Of a DNA stretch of 64,000 bases, positions 1 through 9,008 are shown one piece after another. Numbering within the stretch: position 1 is the stretch's first letter; every line of letters begins with the position of its first letter. The notes beneath the pieces are model-generated. The model was not told the DNA's origin. It worked only from the letters and a program-made list of their open reading frames with translations, and made no database searches. A program made the position numbers and the translations under genes. Source of the DNA: Enterobacter sp. kpr-6 (lineage in GTDB: Bacteria; Pseudomonadota; Gammaproteobacteria; Enterobacterales; Enterobacteriaceae); assembly GCF_900116015.1 (NCBI RefSeq), contig NZ_FOYH01000001.1, forward strand, positions 496,001 to 560,000. The letters run 5' to 3'.

Positions 1-1
1 T

Positions 2-1396
2 CTCTGGAAAGCCAGGCTGGGTGATAAAAGCGCCGAGGGGCTTGAAAATTACCAGCGCGTAGAGCCGCTGCGCAAAAATATGATTGCCCACGATCGGGTT
101 AATCGCCAGTATCATCGCGATGAAAAAGATTACCCGCAGGCACAGTGTTATCAGCTTGGTCTGGAGTTTTTAAGCGAAAATTATCAGCAGGATAACTGGC
201 TGCTGCAAATTGAATGCTTCGATCCGCACGAGCCGTTTACCGTGCCGGATCGCTTTAAAGCCATGGTGGATCCGTCGTTAATTACCAGCCAGTATGACTG
301 GCCCGATTATTGTGCGATTGAACCCGGAAGCAGCGATAAAAAATTAAGCGATGAGCAAAAGAATTATCAGGCGCTGTTGCTGATGTGCGATGAATATCTG
401 GGTAAAGTACTGGATTTCTTTGATGCCCATAATTTGTGGCAGGACACGTTGCTTATCGTGAATACCGACCACGGCTTTATGTTTGGCGAGAAAAACTGGT
501 CAGGAAAAAGCGTGATGCCGGTCTATAACGAGATCGCCCATGTGCCTTTTTTTATCTGGCATCCGCATTATCCCTGCGCCGGACAAACCCGTAACGCGCT
601 GGCACAGATGCATGACGTCACCGCGACGCTGCTGGACTATTTCAACGTCGCGCCAACTGAAACTATGACCGGGCATTCGCTGTCCCGCATCATTGCGGAT
701 GACACCAGCAATGCGGATGAGATTATCTTCGGCTATTTTGGCGCGCATGTAACGGTAACCGATGGCCGCTACCTTTATATGCGGGCTAACGCCTGTTATG
801 ACAACAAGCCACTTTATGAATATACCCTGATGCCGATGCGCATGCGGCGGATGTTTAATAAAGATGAGCTGGTCAATATGGAAATTGAGCATCACTTGCC
901 CTTTACCAACGGTATGCCGGTGCTGAAAGTTCCGGGGCAGGCAGGCTTTTATTCAGCCTGGGCGCACGGCAATTTATTATTCGATCTGCAAAGCGATCCT
1001 GAACAGTTACAGCCGCTCACCGACTATGCCCTCGAAGCCCGGATGATGACGCTGTTGCACACCTGTCTGAAAAACGCCGAGGCACCTGAAGATGAATGGC
1101 GGCGTTTAGGTCTTCCGCCTGATGGGGCAGGGATCAACAAAGAAAACGTTCGGCTGGAACATAAGCAGCGGCAGGCAACGCTTACTGCATTAATCGGCGA
1201 GCTTTGCCAGGTGCGGATGCATCCTGAAACGCTCACATTATTGCTGGATATCGTTGCCGCTGGTGGGCAAAAGCTATTGCAGGATATCGCCAGCGATATC
1301 AGATCGGACGTGCTATGCAGGGAAGATATTTTACGCGTTTACGCAAAGCATCATTACCCGGTGGATTTATCGCCGCTTTTTGAACGTCACTGGTAA
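2..1396 (-). other. strand note: no gene supported on the reverse strand here
   Basis: Reverse-strand open frames inside this interval (for example around 500-895) lie opposite the sulfatase reading frame, have no recognisable motif and no Shine-Dalgarno support. They are treated as shadows of the forward gene. Confidence 0.6.
2..1396 (+). CDS. sulfatase family protein, 5' end outside the window (partial)
   Basis: The frame is open to the left edge, so only the C-terminal ~464 residues are seen; the N-terminal catalytic Cys/Ser motif that would be converted to formylglycine must lie outside. Visible marks of the alkaline-phosphatase/sulfatase superfamily are D-P-H-E-P-F-x-V-P (about 220-246) and the metal-binding N-T-D-H-G followed by F-G-E-K (461-490), then H-V-P-F-F-I-W. 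Sulfatases hydrolyse sulfate esters, usually to obtain sulfur or carbon; the substrate cannot be told from this part. A LysR-type regulator follows after a terminator, a common pairing for catabolic genes. The block is not part of the conserved ycaL-cmk-rpsA neighbourhood of E. coli and is probably accessory. Family assignment is firm; a phosphonate monoester hydrolase or related activity is not excluded. Confidence 0.8.
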   Translation, partial: LWKARLGDKSAEGLENYQRVEPLRKNMIAHDRVNRQYHRDEKDYPQAQCYQLGLEFLSENYQQDNWLLQIECFDPHEPFTVPDRFKAMVDPSLITSQYDWPDYCAIEPGSSDKKLSDEQKNYQALLLMCDEYLGKVLDFFDAHNLWQDTLLIVNTDHGFMFGEKNWSGKSVMPVYNEIAHVPFFIWHPHYPCAGQTRNALAQMHDVTATLLDYFNVAPTETMTGHSLSRIIADDTSNADEIIFGYFGAHVTVTDGRYLYMRANACYDNKPLYEYTLMPMRMRRMFNKDELVNMEIEHHLPFTNGMPVLKVPGQAGFYSAWAHGNLLFDLQSDPEQLQPLTDYALEARMMTLLHTCLKNAEAPEDEWRRLGLPPDGAGINKENVRLEHKQRQATLTALIGELCQVRMHPETLTLLLDIVAAGGQKLLQDIASDIRSDVLCREDILRVYAKHHYPVDLSPLFERHW

Positions 1397-1421
1397 TCTG
1401 CCAACAGATTAGCCGCAAATA

Positions 1422-1457
1422 ATGCCTGGGCTGAATTTTCAGACCCAGGCATTTTTC
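1422..1457 (+). terminator. rho-independent terminator after the sulfatase gene
   Basis: Perfect 8-bp stem TGCCTGGG (1423-1430) and CCCAGGCA (1444-1451), 13-nt loop, followed by five T. It separates the sulfatase gene from the regulator gene downstream. Confidence 0.85.
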
Positions 1458-1541
1458 TGTGTGATTAGGCTAACGTTCTTTTAAGCCCGTTGCGATTAAT
1501 CTGTCGTGCAAATAAATAAGCGGGCCGGAGTCGTTAGCTTT

Positions 1542-2441
1542 ATGTATTTACATAAATTATTCCATCAATTTAAAGTGCTGGTTGATGAACAGTCGTTTAC
1601 GCGCGCGAGCGATAAATTGTGCATTTCTCAGCCTACGCTGACCCTCAATATTCAGCGCCTGGAAGAGCACCTGTGCGTTAAACTTTTAGTCCGTCATAAG
1701 AAAGAACTTCTGCTTACGCATATTGGTGAAAATCTGTATAAACATGCCTGTCTTCTGGAACGCAACTATAATCAGGCGATCCAGGAACTGGACTATCTGA
1801 GAAAAGTAAAGCGTTATACGGTGACACTCTTTTGCGGATATGCCTGGACGCACGGGAAACTTTTTAATTTGCTGGATGATTATTTAAAAAAACACGCCGA
1901 ACTCAAAGTAGTACTAAAAAATGTTACCTCGGACGGCGGGCAAACGGCATTAATGGCGGGGCTGTGCGATATCGTATTAGGGGCTATCCCTCCCGTGGAG
2001 CAGCGAAAAAAGGAGCTCAACTACGTCGCTATATTTAATACGCAGTTTGTTCTTTTTTGCTCCGCATCCCATCCCTTTGCCCGCGAGCGCTTTGTTACGC
2101 ATGCGCAACTTGAAGCCAGCGACTGGATCATGCTCAGGCATGAAGACCGCGAGAATAATCCGGATCCGTACCGTTATCCCTGTCATACCGACCGCATTCG
2201 TTTTGAAGTCTTTTCCGTAGCCAGCGCCATCAGTCTGACCCGCGCCAGTGATTGCCTGATTATGCTGCCTGTACAATTGCAATCAGAAGTATTACGACAA
2301 GGATTAGTGGCTCTTAAAAGCGAATTTGAATTTCAGCAATATGAAACGGGACTCATGTTTACGGACGAAGCGTTGTTACAGCAACATAAAAAAGATCTCA
2401 TCGATACCATTATTTCATTAAAACTTAAATTTTCTTCGTAA
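1542..2441 (+). CDS. LysR-family transcriptional regulator
   Basis: A 299-residue protein of normal LysR length. The N-terminal winged helix-turn-helix is plain: F-T-R-A-S-D-K-L-C-I-S-Q-P-T-L-T then I-Q-R-L-E, followed by the linker helix and an effector-binding domain. The ATG at 1542 is chosen because LysR proteins start a few residues before the first helix and a GGAG lies 11 nt upstream (1527-1530); an upstream GTG at 1506 would add 12 unusual residues. The coding sequence looks more A+T-rich than the housekeeping genes downstream, in keeping with a horizontally acquired pair with the sulfatase. It probably controls that gene or an adjacent sulfur-metabolism gene outside the window; the effector is unknown. 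Confidence 0.85.
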   Translation: MYLHKLFHQFKVLVDEQSFTRASDKLCISQPTLTLNIQRLEEHLCVKLLVRHKKELLLTHIGENLYKHACLLERNYNQAIQELDYLRKVKRYTVTLFCGYAWTHGKLFNLLDDYLKKHAELKVVLKNVTSDGGQTALMAGLCDIVLGAIPPVEQRKKELNYVAIFNTQFVLFCSASHPFARERFVTHAQLEASDWIMLRHEDRENNPDPYRYPCHTDRIRFEVFSVASAISLTRASDCLIMLPVQLQSEVLRQGLVALKSEFEFQQYETGLMFTDEALLQQHKKDLIDTIISLKLKFSS

Positions 2442-2570
2442 AATTAATAAGTAAGGTGAATGATTCTGCAAAATATCCGTATTGTATAAGAGTGATAAAG
2501 CGGAATATAATTGCGCTGTTTTAACTCTTTTCTATATGAAAAAATAATTAATAATCAATGGATGATTTAT

Positions 2571-3338
2571 ATGAAGAATACAAAGCTCTGCCTGGCGCTG
2601 GCCATTTCAACCACTCTACTGGTGGGTTGTAATAGCATGAACGGTCTTGATGGCAATAAACTCGCCAGTTCCGGCCTGTCTGCTTTTAAAGCCGCGACCC
2701 TCAGTGACGCTGATGTTAAATCTATCTCCGATCAGGGCTGTAAAGAGATGGATAGTGAAAATAAAATAGCGAGCGCCTCCAGCAAATATGGCAAACGCCT
2801 GGCAAAAATTTCTAAAGCCCTGGGTAACAACATTAATGGCGTGCCGGTTAACTATAAGGTGTATTTGACCAGCGATGTTAACGCATGGGCGATGGCAAAC
2901 GGCTGCGTGCGCGTGTACAGCGGGCTGATGGATCTGATGACCGATAATGAAGTGGAAGGGGTGCTCGGTCATGAACTCGGACACGTGGCTTTGGGCCATT
3001 CCCGCAAGGCAATGCAGACTGCCTATGCCACCGTTGCCGCACGTGATGCGATAGCCGCAACCAGTGGCGTTGCGGCTCAGTTGTCCAGTACGCAGTTAGG
3101 TGACATCGCAGAAGGAGCGATCAACTCCGCATTCTCCCGCAGTCAGGAATCGGACGCCGATGATTTCTCCTACGATCTGCTGAGAAAACGCGGCATCAGC
3201 ACGCAGGGGCTGGTCGGCAGTTTTGATAAGCTGGCAAGCCTCGATGCCGGCCACAGTAAGTCTTTATTTGATTCTCACCCGCCTTCAGCCGAACGCGCGC
3301 AGCATATTCGCGATCGCATCGCAGACGATAAAAAGTAA
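2571..3338 (+). CDS. ycaL: M48-family metallopeptidase lipoprotein YcaL
   Basis: Predicted outer-membrane-associated lipoprotein (255 aa) of the M48 zinc peptidase family. The signal sequence ends in the lipobox L-V-G-C (Cys about residue 20); the zinc motif H-E-L-G-H lies in G-H-E-L-G-H-V-A-L-G-H, and the third zinc ligand region is E-S-D-A-D-D. It matches remembered E. coli YcaL better than its paralogue LoiP/YggG. In E. coli YcaL takes part in quality control of the LptD/BAM assembly pathway. The ATG at 2571 is chosen because it places the signal peptide at the N terminus; a frame-open start at 2511 would add 20 non-signal residues. It sits directly upstream of cmk as in E. coli. Confidence 0.92.
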   Translation: MKNTKLCLALAISTTLLVGCNSMNGLDGNKLASSGLSAFKAATLSDADVKSISDQGCKEMDSENKIASASSKYGKRLAKISKALGNNINGVPVNYKVYLTSDVNAWAMANGCVRVYSGLMDLMTDNEVEGVLGHELGHVALGHSRKAMQTAYATVAARDAIAATSGVAAQLSSTQLGDIAEGAINSAFSRSQESDADDFSYDLLRKRGISTQGLVGSFDKLASLDAGHSKSLFDSHPPSAERAQHIRDRIADDKK

Positions 3339-3352
3339 GAAATTGTCACATT

Positions 3353-3380
3353 TCGGGCTGACCTCCTGTCAGCCCTCTAT
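3353..3380 (+). terminator. probable terminator after ycaL
   Basis: Perfect 8-bp stem GGGCTGAC (3355-3362) and GTCAGCCC (3368-3375) with a 5-nt loop; only a short T/A-rich tail follows, so efficiency is uncertain. Confidence 0.55.
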
Positions 3381-3437
3381 AATTGCGCAATCCTTCCCCA
3401 GACAGTTCGCCTGACAGCGGTTATTTACGCACGACAG

Positions 3438-3466
3438 TAACGGTCACTCGCATTGCAGCGTATAAT
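3438..3466 (+). promoter_or_regulatory. candidate sigma-70 promoter for cmk-rpsA
   Basis: A consensus -10 TATAAT is at 3461-3466, about 45 nt before the cmk start. No good -35 hexamer is seen at the right distance, so the call rests on the -10 box and its position. Confidence 0.5.
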
Positions 3467-3511
3467 GCGCGCCGTTCATGTTAACGGTATGCCTTTATTA
3501 AGGAGAAAAAG

Positions 3512-4195
3512 ATGACGGCAGTTGCCCCGGTAATCACGATTGATGGGCCAAGCGGTGCGGGAAAGGGCACCCTGTGCAAAGCAATGGCAGAAGCACTGCA
3601 ATGGCATTTGCTGGATTCGGGCGCAATCTATCGTGTGCTGGCGCTGGCAGCGTTGCATCACCATGTGGATGTCAGCTCTGAAGATGTGCTGGTACCGCTG
3701 GCGGCGCATCTGGATGTCCGCTTTGTGTCGACCAATGGTCATCTTGAAGTGATCCTCGAAGGTGAAGACGTGAGCGCAGAAATCCGCACCCAGGAGGTGG
3801 CGAATGCGGCCTCTCAGGTTGCTGCTTTCCCGCGCGTGCGCGAGGCGCTTTTGCGTCGCCAGCGTGCATTTCGCGAGGCTCCTGGTCTTATCGCCGATGG
3901 TCGCGATATGGGTACCGTGGTCTTCCCCGATGCGCCCGTGAAAATTTTTCTCGACGCCTCATCGGAAGAACGTGCGCATCGCCGCATGCTACAGTTGCAG
4001 GAAAAGGGCTTTAGTGTTAACTTTGAACGCCTTTTGGCCGAGATAAAAGAGCGCGACGATCGCGATCGTAATCGACCAGTAGCGCCTTTAGTACCCGCTG
4101 CCGATGCTTTAGTACTGGATTCAACCCGTTTAAGTATTGAGCAAGTGATTGAAAAAGCGCTACAATACGCCCGCCAAAAGCTGGCGCTCGCTTAA
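3512..4195 (+). CDS. cmk: cytidylate kinase
   Basis: Phosphorylates CMP and dCMP with ATP in the cytoplasm, recycling nucleotides from RNA turnover. The 227-residue product has the E. coli length; the P-loop G-P-S-G-A-G-K-G-T occupies residues 12-20, with the CMP-binding region D-S-G-A-I-Y-R and the lid segment D-D-R-D-R-N-R-P typical of NMP kinases. The ATG is preceded by AAGGAG. The gene lies upstream of rpsA with a 116-nt gap, and in E. coli rpsA is partly transcribed from promoters inside and before cmk. Confidence 0.97.
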   Translation: MTAVAPVITIDGPSGAGKGTLCKAMAEALQWHLLDSGAIYRVLALAALHHHVDVSSEDVLVPLAAHLDVRFVSTNGHLEVILEGEDVSAEIRTQEVANAASQVAAFPRVREALLRRQRAFREAPGLIADGRDMGTVVFPDAPVKIFLDASSEERAHRRMLQLQEKGFSVNFERLLAEIKERDDRDRNRPVAPLVPAADALVLDSTRLSIEQVIEKALQYARQKLALA

Positions 4196-4311
4196 TGCAA
4201 CCAAATTCTGAAGTACCTGCTGCAAAGGAATTGTGAGCAGGCATGTGAAACAACCCCATCCGGCATGAAGCCAGGTGGACGTTAAATTGAAGAATCCTGA
4301 AGATTATCAAT

Positions 4312-5985
4312 ATGACTGAATCTTTTGCTCAACTATTTGAAGAATCCTTACAAACAATCGAAACCCGTCCGGGTTCCATCGTTCGTGGTGTTGTTGTTGC
4401 TATCGATAAAGATATCGTACTGGTTGATGCCGGTCTGAAATCTGAATCCGCCATCCCGGCTGAGCAGTTCAAAAACGCCCAGGGCGAGCTGGAAATTCAG
4501 GTTGGTGACGAAGTTGACGTTGCGCTTGACGCAGTAGAAGACGGCTTCGGTGAAACTCTGCTGTCCCGTGAGAAAGCTAAACGTCACGAAGCTTGGATCA
4601 CGCTGGAAAAAGCATACGAAGACGCTGAAACTGTTGTTGGTGTTATCAACGGCAAAGTTAAAGGTGGCTTCACTGTTGAGCTGAACGGTATTCGTGCGTT
4701 CCTGCCAGGTTCTCTGGTAGACGTGCGTCCGGTTCGCGATACTCTGCACCTCGAAGGCAAAGAGCTTGAGTTCAAAGTAATCAAGCTTGACCAGAAGCGT
4801 AACAACGTGGTTGTTTCCCGTCGTGCGGTTATCGAGTCTGAGAACAGCGCAGAGCGCGATCAGCTGCTTGAAAACCTGCAAGAAGGCATGGAAGTTAAAG
4901 GTATCGTTAAGAACCTCACTGACTACGGTGCATTCGTTGATCTGGGTGGCGTTGATGGCCTGCTGCACATCACCGACATGGCGTGGAAACGCGTTAAGCA
5001 TCCGAGCGAAATCGTAAACGTTGGCGACGAAATCACTGTTAAAGTGCTGAAGTTCGACCGCGAGCGTACTCGTGTTTCTCTGGGCCTGAAACAGCTGGGC
5101 GAAGATCCGTGGGTCGCTATCGCTAAGCGTTATCCGGAAGGTACCAAACTGACTGGGCGCGTGACCAACCTGACCGACTACGGCTGCTTCGTTGAAATCG
5201 AAGAAGGCGTTGAAGGCCTGGTGCACGTTTCCGAAATGGATTGGACCAACAAAAACATCCACCCGTCCAAAGTTGTTAACGTTGGCGATGTAGTGGAAGT
5301 TATGGTTCTGGATATCGACGAAGAACGTCGTCGTATCTCCCTGGGTCTGAAGCAGTGCAAAAACAACCCATGGCAGCAGTTCGCGGAAACCCACAACAAG
5401 GGTGACCGTGTTGAAGGTAAAATCAAGTCTATCACTGACTTCGGTATCTTCATCGGCCTGGACGGCGGCATCGACGGTCTGGTTCACCTGTCTGACATCT
5501 CCTGGAACGTTGCAGGCGAAGAAGCAGTACGTGAATACAAAAAAGGCGACGAAATCGCTGCCGTTGTTCTGCAAGTTGACGCAGAGCGTGAGCGTATCTC
5601 CCTGGGTGTTAAACAACTCGCAGAAGATCCGTTCAACAACTACGTTGCACTGAACAAGAAAGGTGCAATTGTTAACGGTAAAGTGACTGCTGTTGACGCG
5701 AAAGGCGCAACCGTAGAACTGGCTGACGGCGTTGAAGGTTACCTGCGCGCTTCTGAAGCTTCCCGTGACCGCGTTGAAGACGCAACTCTGGTTCTGAATG
5801 TTGGCGACGATGTTGAAGCTAAATTCACCGGTGTTGATCGTAAGAACCGCGTAGTTAGCCTGTCTGTTCGTGCGAAAGACGAAGCTGACGAGAAAGATGC
5901 AATCGCTACTGTTAACAACAAACAGGAAGAAGGCAATTTCTCTAACGCAATGGCTGAAGCATTCAAAGCAGCTAAAGGCGAGTAA
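4312..5985 (+). CDS. rpsA: 30S ribosomal protein S1
   Basis: S1 recruits mRNAs to the small ribosomal subunit and unfolds structured leaders. The 557 residues contain six S1 (OB-fold) repeats at about 21-87, 105-171, 192-260, 277-347, 364-434 and 451-520; the first two bind the ribosome, the rest RNA. Each of repeats 3-6 shows the pattern G-x-V/I-x-x-(L/I)-T-D-(Y/F)-G-x-F-V/I. There is no strong Shine-Dalgarno before the ATG at 4312, as known for E. coli rpsA, whose structured leader is recognised by S1 itself for autogenous repression. Codon use is strongly biased (highly expressed gene). Confidence 0.98.
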   Translation: MTESFAQLFEESLQTIETRPGSIVRGVVVAIDKDIVLVDAGLKSESAIPAEQFKNAQGELEIQVGDEVDVALDAVEDGFGETLLSREKAKRHEAWITLEKAYEDAETVVGVINGKVKGGFTVELNGIRAFLPGSLVDVRPVRDTLHLEGKELEFKVIKLDQKRNNVVVSRRAVIESENSAERDQLLENLQEGMEVKGIVKNLTDYGAFVDLGGVDGLLHITDMAWKRVKHPSEIVNVGDEITVKVLKFDRERTRVSLGLKQLGEDPWVAIAKRYPEGTKLTGRVTNLTDYGCFVEIEEGVEGLVHVSEMDWTNKNIHPSKVVNVGDVVEVMVLDIDEERRRISLGLKQCKNNPWQQFAETHNKGDRVEGKIKSITDFGIFIGLDGGIDGLVHLSDISWNVAGEEAVREYKKGDEIAAVVLQVDAERERISLGVKQLAEDPFNNYVALNKKGAIVNGKVTAVDAKGATVELADGVEGYLRASEASRDRVEDATLVLNVGDDVEAKFTGVDRKNRVVSLSVRAKDEADEKDAIATVNNKQEEGNFSNAMAEAFKAAKGE

Positions 5986-5999
5986 TCAGGCACTTGATT

Positions 6000-6033
6000 C
6001 CTTCATGTTGAAACGTCCGTTACAGCATGAAGG
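6000..6033 (+). repeat. inverted repeat in the rpsA 3' region
   Basis: Exact 8-bp inverted repeat CCTTCATG (6000-6007) and CATGAAGG (6026-6033), 18-nt loop, 15 nt after the rpsA stop. No T-tract follows, so it is more likely an mRNA 3' hairpin than the terminator, which lies further on. Confidence 0.5.
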
Positions 6034-6081
6034 ATGATGAGCAGCTTGACAGATTACAAGATTCATCCTGTAATCAATAAC

Positions 6082-6108
6082 AAAGGGCGGCCCTGGCCGC
6101 CCTTGTTT
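6082..6108 (+). terminator. terminator between rpsA and ihfB
   Basis: Stem AAGGGCGG (6083-6090) and CCGCCCTT (6097-6104), 6-nt loop, followed by GTTT. The T-run is short, so partial read-through into ihfB is plausible. Confidence 0.75.
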
Positions 6109-6154
6109 ACTATGCTGTTAGCTAATTTTCCTTACTGAGGAAACCGGAGGAATC

Positions 6155-6442
6155 ATGACCAAGTCAGAATTGATTGAAAGACTTGCCACTCAGCAATCGC
6201 ACATCCCGGCCAAAGCCGTAGAAGATGCGGTAAAAGAGATGCTGGAGCATATGGCCTCGACCCTTGCAGAGGGTGAGCGTATTGAGATCCGCGGTTTCGG
6301 CAGTTTCTCTCTGCATTATCGTGCACCTCGCACCGGGCGTAACCCAAAGACAGGCGACAAAGTGGATCTGGAAGGCAAATATGTCCCGCACTTTAAGCCA
6401 GGTAAAGAATTACGCGACCGCGCCAACATTTATGAAGATTGA
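6155..6442 (+). CDS. ihfB: integration host factor subunit beta
   Basis: DNA-bending nucleoid protein that works as a heterodimer with IHF-alpha in replication, recombination and transcription. The 95-residue product has the HU/IHF fold: N-terminal helical dimerisation part, then G-F-G-S-F and the beta-arm motif [10 protein letters not shown] whose Pro at residue 64 intercalates into DNA. It is one residue longer than E. coli IHF-beta, ending E-D instead of G. AGG-rich Shine-Dalgarno (CGGAGGA) precedes the ATG. Follows rpsA as in E. coli. Confidence 0.97.
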   Translation: MTKSELIERLATQQSHIPAKAVEDAVKEMLEHMASTLAEGERIEIRGFGSFSLHYRAPRTGRNPKTGDKVDLEGKYVPHFKPGKELRDRANIYED

Positions 6443-6473
6443 GTTTTGCGGCTTTCAGGCAAAACTTGATTAT

Positions 6474-6504
6474 TAAAAAGAGCACCCACTGTGGTGCTTT
6501 TTTT
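6474..6504 (+). terminator. rho-independent terminator after ihfB
   Basis: AAAAAG AGCACC (6481-6486) pairs with GGTGCT (6493-6498), loop of 6, followed by seven T. Confidence 0.88.
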
Positions 6505-6699
6505 ATGCCTGCTATTCCGTATCGGCTGTTATCTCCGCCTGCCACCGTGTAATGCTGTCCTTTTTGAAGACGCCTCGCATTTTTCTGATAGTGCTCAGGC
6601 TCTTGCTTAAAAACTTCCCGGCCATGGCCGAAGAACCGATAAATCCCGCCCGACATTCGACGCTGTTTTGCGCACACTGCCTGAAACAAGGAGGATGGA

Positions 6700-8972
6700 A
6701 TGAACGTGCCGGGAATTGCATTATGTTCACTCATTGCCGCATTACCGCTGCTATGGCTACCTGCGCTACCCGATCTGGGGTGGGTAATTGCCATGGTGTT
6801 TTGTGGTTTTGTGGTTGCGTGCTGGGAAGTTTTTCGTCTCTTTCGGTACGTTACATTGGTCTTGGGCTGCTTTTTGTCGCCTGGGCACTTCTCGCCGCGC
6901 TGGAAGCCGTCTGGCCTGCACAAACGTTGTCCGGCACACAGGTACAGGCAGAGGTGCAGCTTGTCGCCACGGATAATGCCACCACGCACCGGGCCATCAT
7001 TGAACGACTAAACGGGCAGCGATTATTCCCCCGGCCCGGCATCATTCTGTATGGCGAGTATCTGCCGCAGGCGGCGTGTGCAGGCCAGCGCTGGGCAATG
7101 ACGCTGAATGTTCGTGCGGTACACGGTCAGCTCAATGAAGGCGGCTTTGACACTCAACGTTATGCGCTGACCACGCATCAGCCGCTTACCGGGCGATTAA
7201 TTGAGGCGACTGTACTGGACGCAGGTTGCAGCCTGAGGGCAAATTTTCTGGCCTCCTACACATCAAGCCTCAGCGCCTTGCCCTGGCATGCGGTTATGCT
7301 GGCGCTGGGAATGGGCGAGCGCAGCGTGCTGGATGCAGAGGTCAAAGCGATCATGCGACAAACCGGCACCGCTCATTTGATGGCGATTTCTGGTTTACAT
7401 ATCGCGCTGGCCGCGATGCTGGGCTGGTTATTTGTACGCGGCGTGCAGTTTTTTCTGCCGGTACGCTGGATTAACTGGCGTCTGCCGCTTGTGGCGGGCG
7501 TGGTGCTCGCTGCCGGTTATGCCTGGCTCACAGGGTTGCAGCCACCCGCACTGCGTACGGCTGCATCACTTGCCGTATGGGGGGCATTACGTCTGTCAGG
7601 ACGCCAGTGGAGCGCGTGGCAGGTATGGTTGTGCTGCGTGGCGGGGATTGTCTTTATCGATCCGCTTGCCATGCTGTCAGAGAGCTTATGGCTTTCAGCT
7701 TTTGCCGTGGCAGGGCTGATATTCTGGTACCAGTGGTTTCCGGTTCCGGTATTTCGCGGCGGGAAAATAGTGCGCAGCCTGGTCAGTCTCATTCACCTGC
7801 AGGCGGGAATGATGGTGCTGCTCCTGCCGTTACAGGTCATGCTGTTTCACGGCATCAGTCTTACGTCGCTGGTCGCAAATCTGGTGGCCGTTCCGCTGGT
7901 GACATTCGTGACGGTGCCGCTCATTCTGCTGAGTATGCTGCTCCATCTCAGCGGCCCCGTTATGTTTGAAACCAGCGCCATGTATCTGGCGGATCGCACC
8001 CTGGCGATACTTTTCTGGTTTTTACGCCAGTTACCCGACGGCTGGTACAGCGTTGACCAGCGCTGGCAATGGCTCACCTGTGCACCCTGGCTGCTGATTG
8101 TCTTCTGGCGACTGAGTGCCTGGCAGCGTATGCCGTATCTCTGCACGGCAACGCTTATGCTGTTAATGCAGCCACTCTGGAAGACCACACCTGCCGATCG
8201 CTGGTCGGTGCATATGCTGGACGTGGGGCAGGGACTGGCGATGGTCATTTCCCGCAATAACAAAGCGATCCTTTATGACACCGGACTCGCCTGGCCGGGT
8301 GGCGACAGCGCGCAGCAGCTGATTACACCCTGGCTGCGCTGGCACAACCTGCAACCAGAAGGGATCATTCTCAGTCATGAGCATCTCGATCACCGGGGTG
8401 GATTGAATACGCTAATGAAAGACTGGCCGGATCTTTGGGTGCGTAGCCCTTTGGGTTGGGCCGGGCATCAGCCCTGTTTTCGCGGTCAGCGCTGGAACTG
8501 GCAGGGGCTGACCTTCACCGTGCACTGGCCTCTCGCTGGGACAGTAGCGAGCGGGAACAATCGTTCCTGCGTGGTTAAAGTCGAGGAGGGCAACAACAGC
8601 ATCCTGCTGACGGGAGATATTGAAATCCATGCCGAACTCGCCATGCTGAGTCATTACTGGCAGCATCTTCAGGCTACACTTATCCAGGTGCCGCATCATG
8701 GCAGCCGGTCGTCATCCTCTTTGCCGCTCCTGCAGCGGGTTAATGGGCGTGCTGCGCTGGCATCAGCATCGCGCTATAACGCGTGGCGACTGCCTTCCGC
8801 AAAGGTGACGCAGCGCTACAAACATCAGGGCTATGAATGGTTAGATACCCCACATCAGGGGCAGATAACGGTAAACTTTTCACCACAAGGCTGGGAAATC
8901 CTGAGCTTACGAGATCAAGTTTTCCCGCGTTGGTATCATCAGTGGTTTGGCGTACATAAATATAACGGGTAG
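6700..8972 (+). pseudogene. ycaI: ComEC/Rec2-family membrane protein YcaI, apparent frameshift near the N terminus
   Basis: Homologue of the DNA-uptake channel ComEC; E. coli YcaI is needed for inner-membrane DNA passage in natural-competence assays. The expected N terminus (two hydrophobic segments starting M-N-V-P-G-I-A-L-C) begins at ATG 6700 with a perfect AAGGAGG at 6688-6694, but that frame diverges at about 6830-6835. The rest of the protein, from V-R-Y-I-G-L-G through the Competence domain, D-V-G-Q-G-L-A and the metallo-beta-lactamase motif S-H-E-H-L-D-H, is in the next frame and runs to 8972. Adding one T to the five-T run at 6830-6834 restores one continuous ~757-codon frame. It is either a real inactivating mutation, an assembly error in a homopolymer, or rarely, frameshifting. 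An ATG at 6552 opens the downstream frame but gives a non-homologous N terminus. Immediately upstream of msbA. Confidence 0.85.
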
Positions 8973-9008
8973 AATATGCGGCTATTTCAACAAGTGCTGG
9001 TTTTTTGA

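Noticed and set aside
2-2441. New defence or secretion system at the left edge
   Set aside because: The genes are an ordinary sulfatase-family protein and a LysR regulator; nothing suggests defence.
4600-5600. Regular internal repeats that might suggest a repeat array
   Set aside because: They are the coding repeats of the S1 domains, not CRISPR or satellite DNA.
4348-5616. Reverse-strand open frame of about 422 codons opposite rpsA
   Set aside because: Arises from the repeated S1 domains with strong codon bias; its apparent repeats mirror those of S1.
6552-6830. ATG at 6552 as the true start of ycaI
   Set aside because: It gives a non-hydrophobic, non-homologous N terminus; the homologous N terminus with a perfect Shine-Dalgarno lies in the other frame from 6700.
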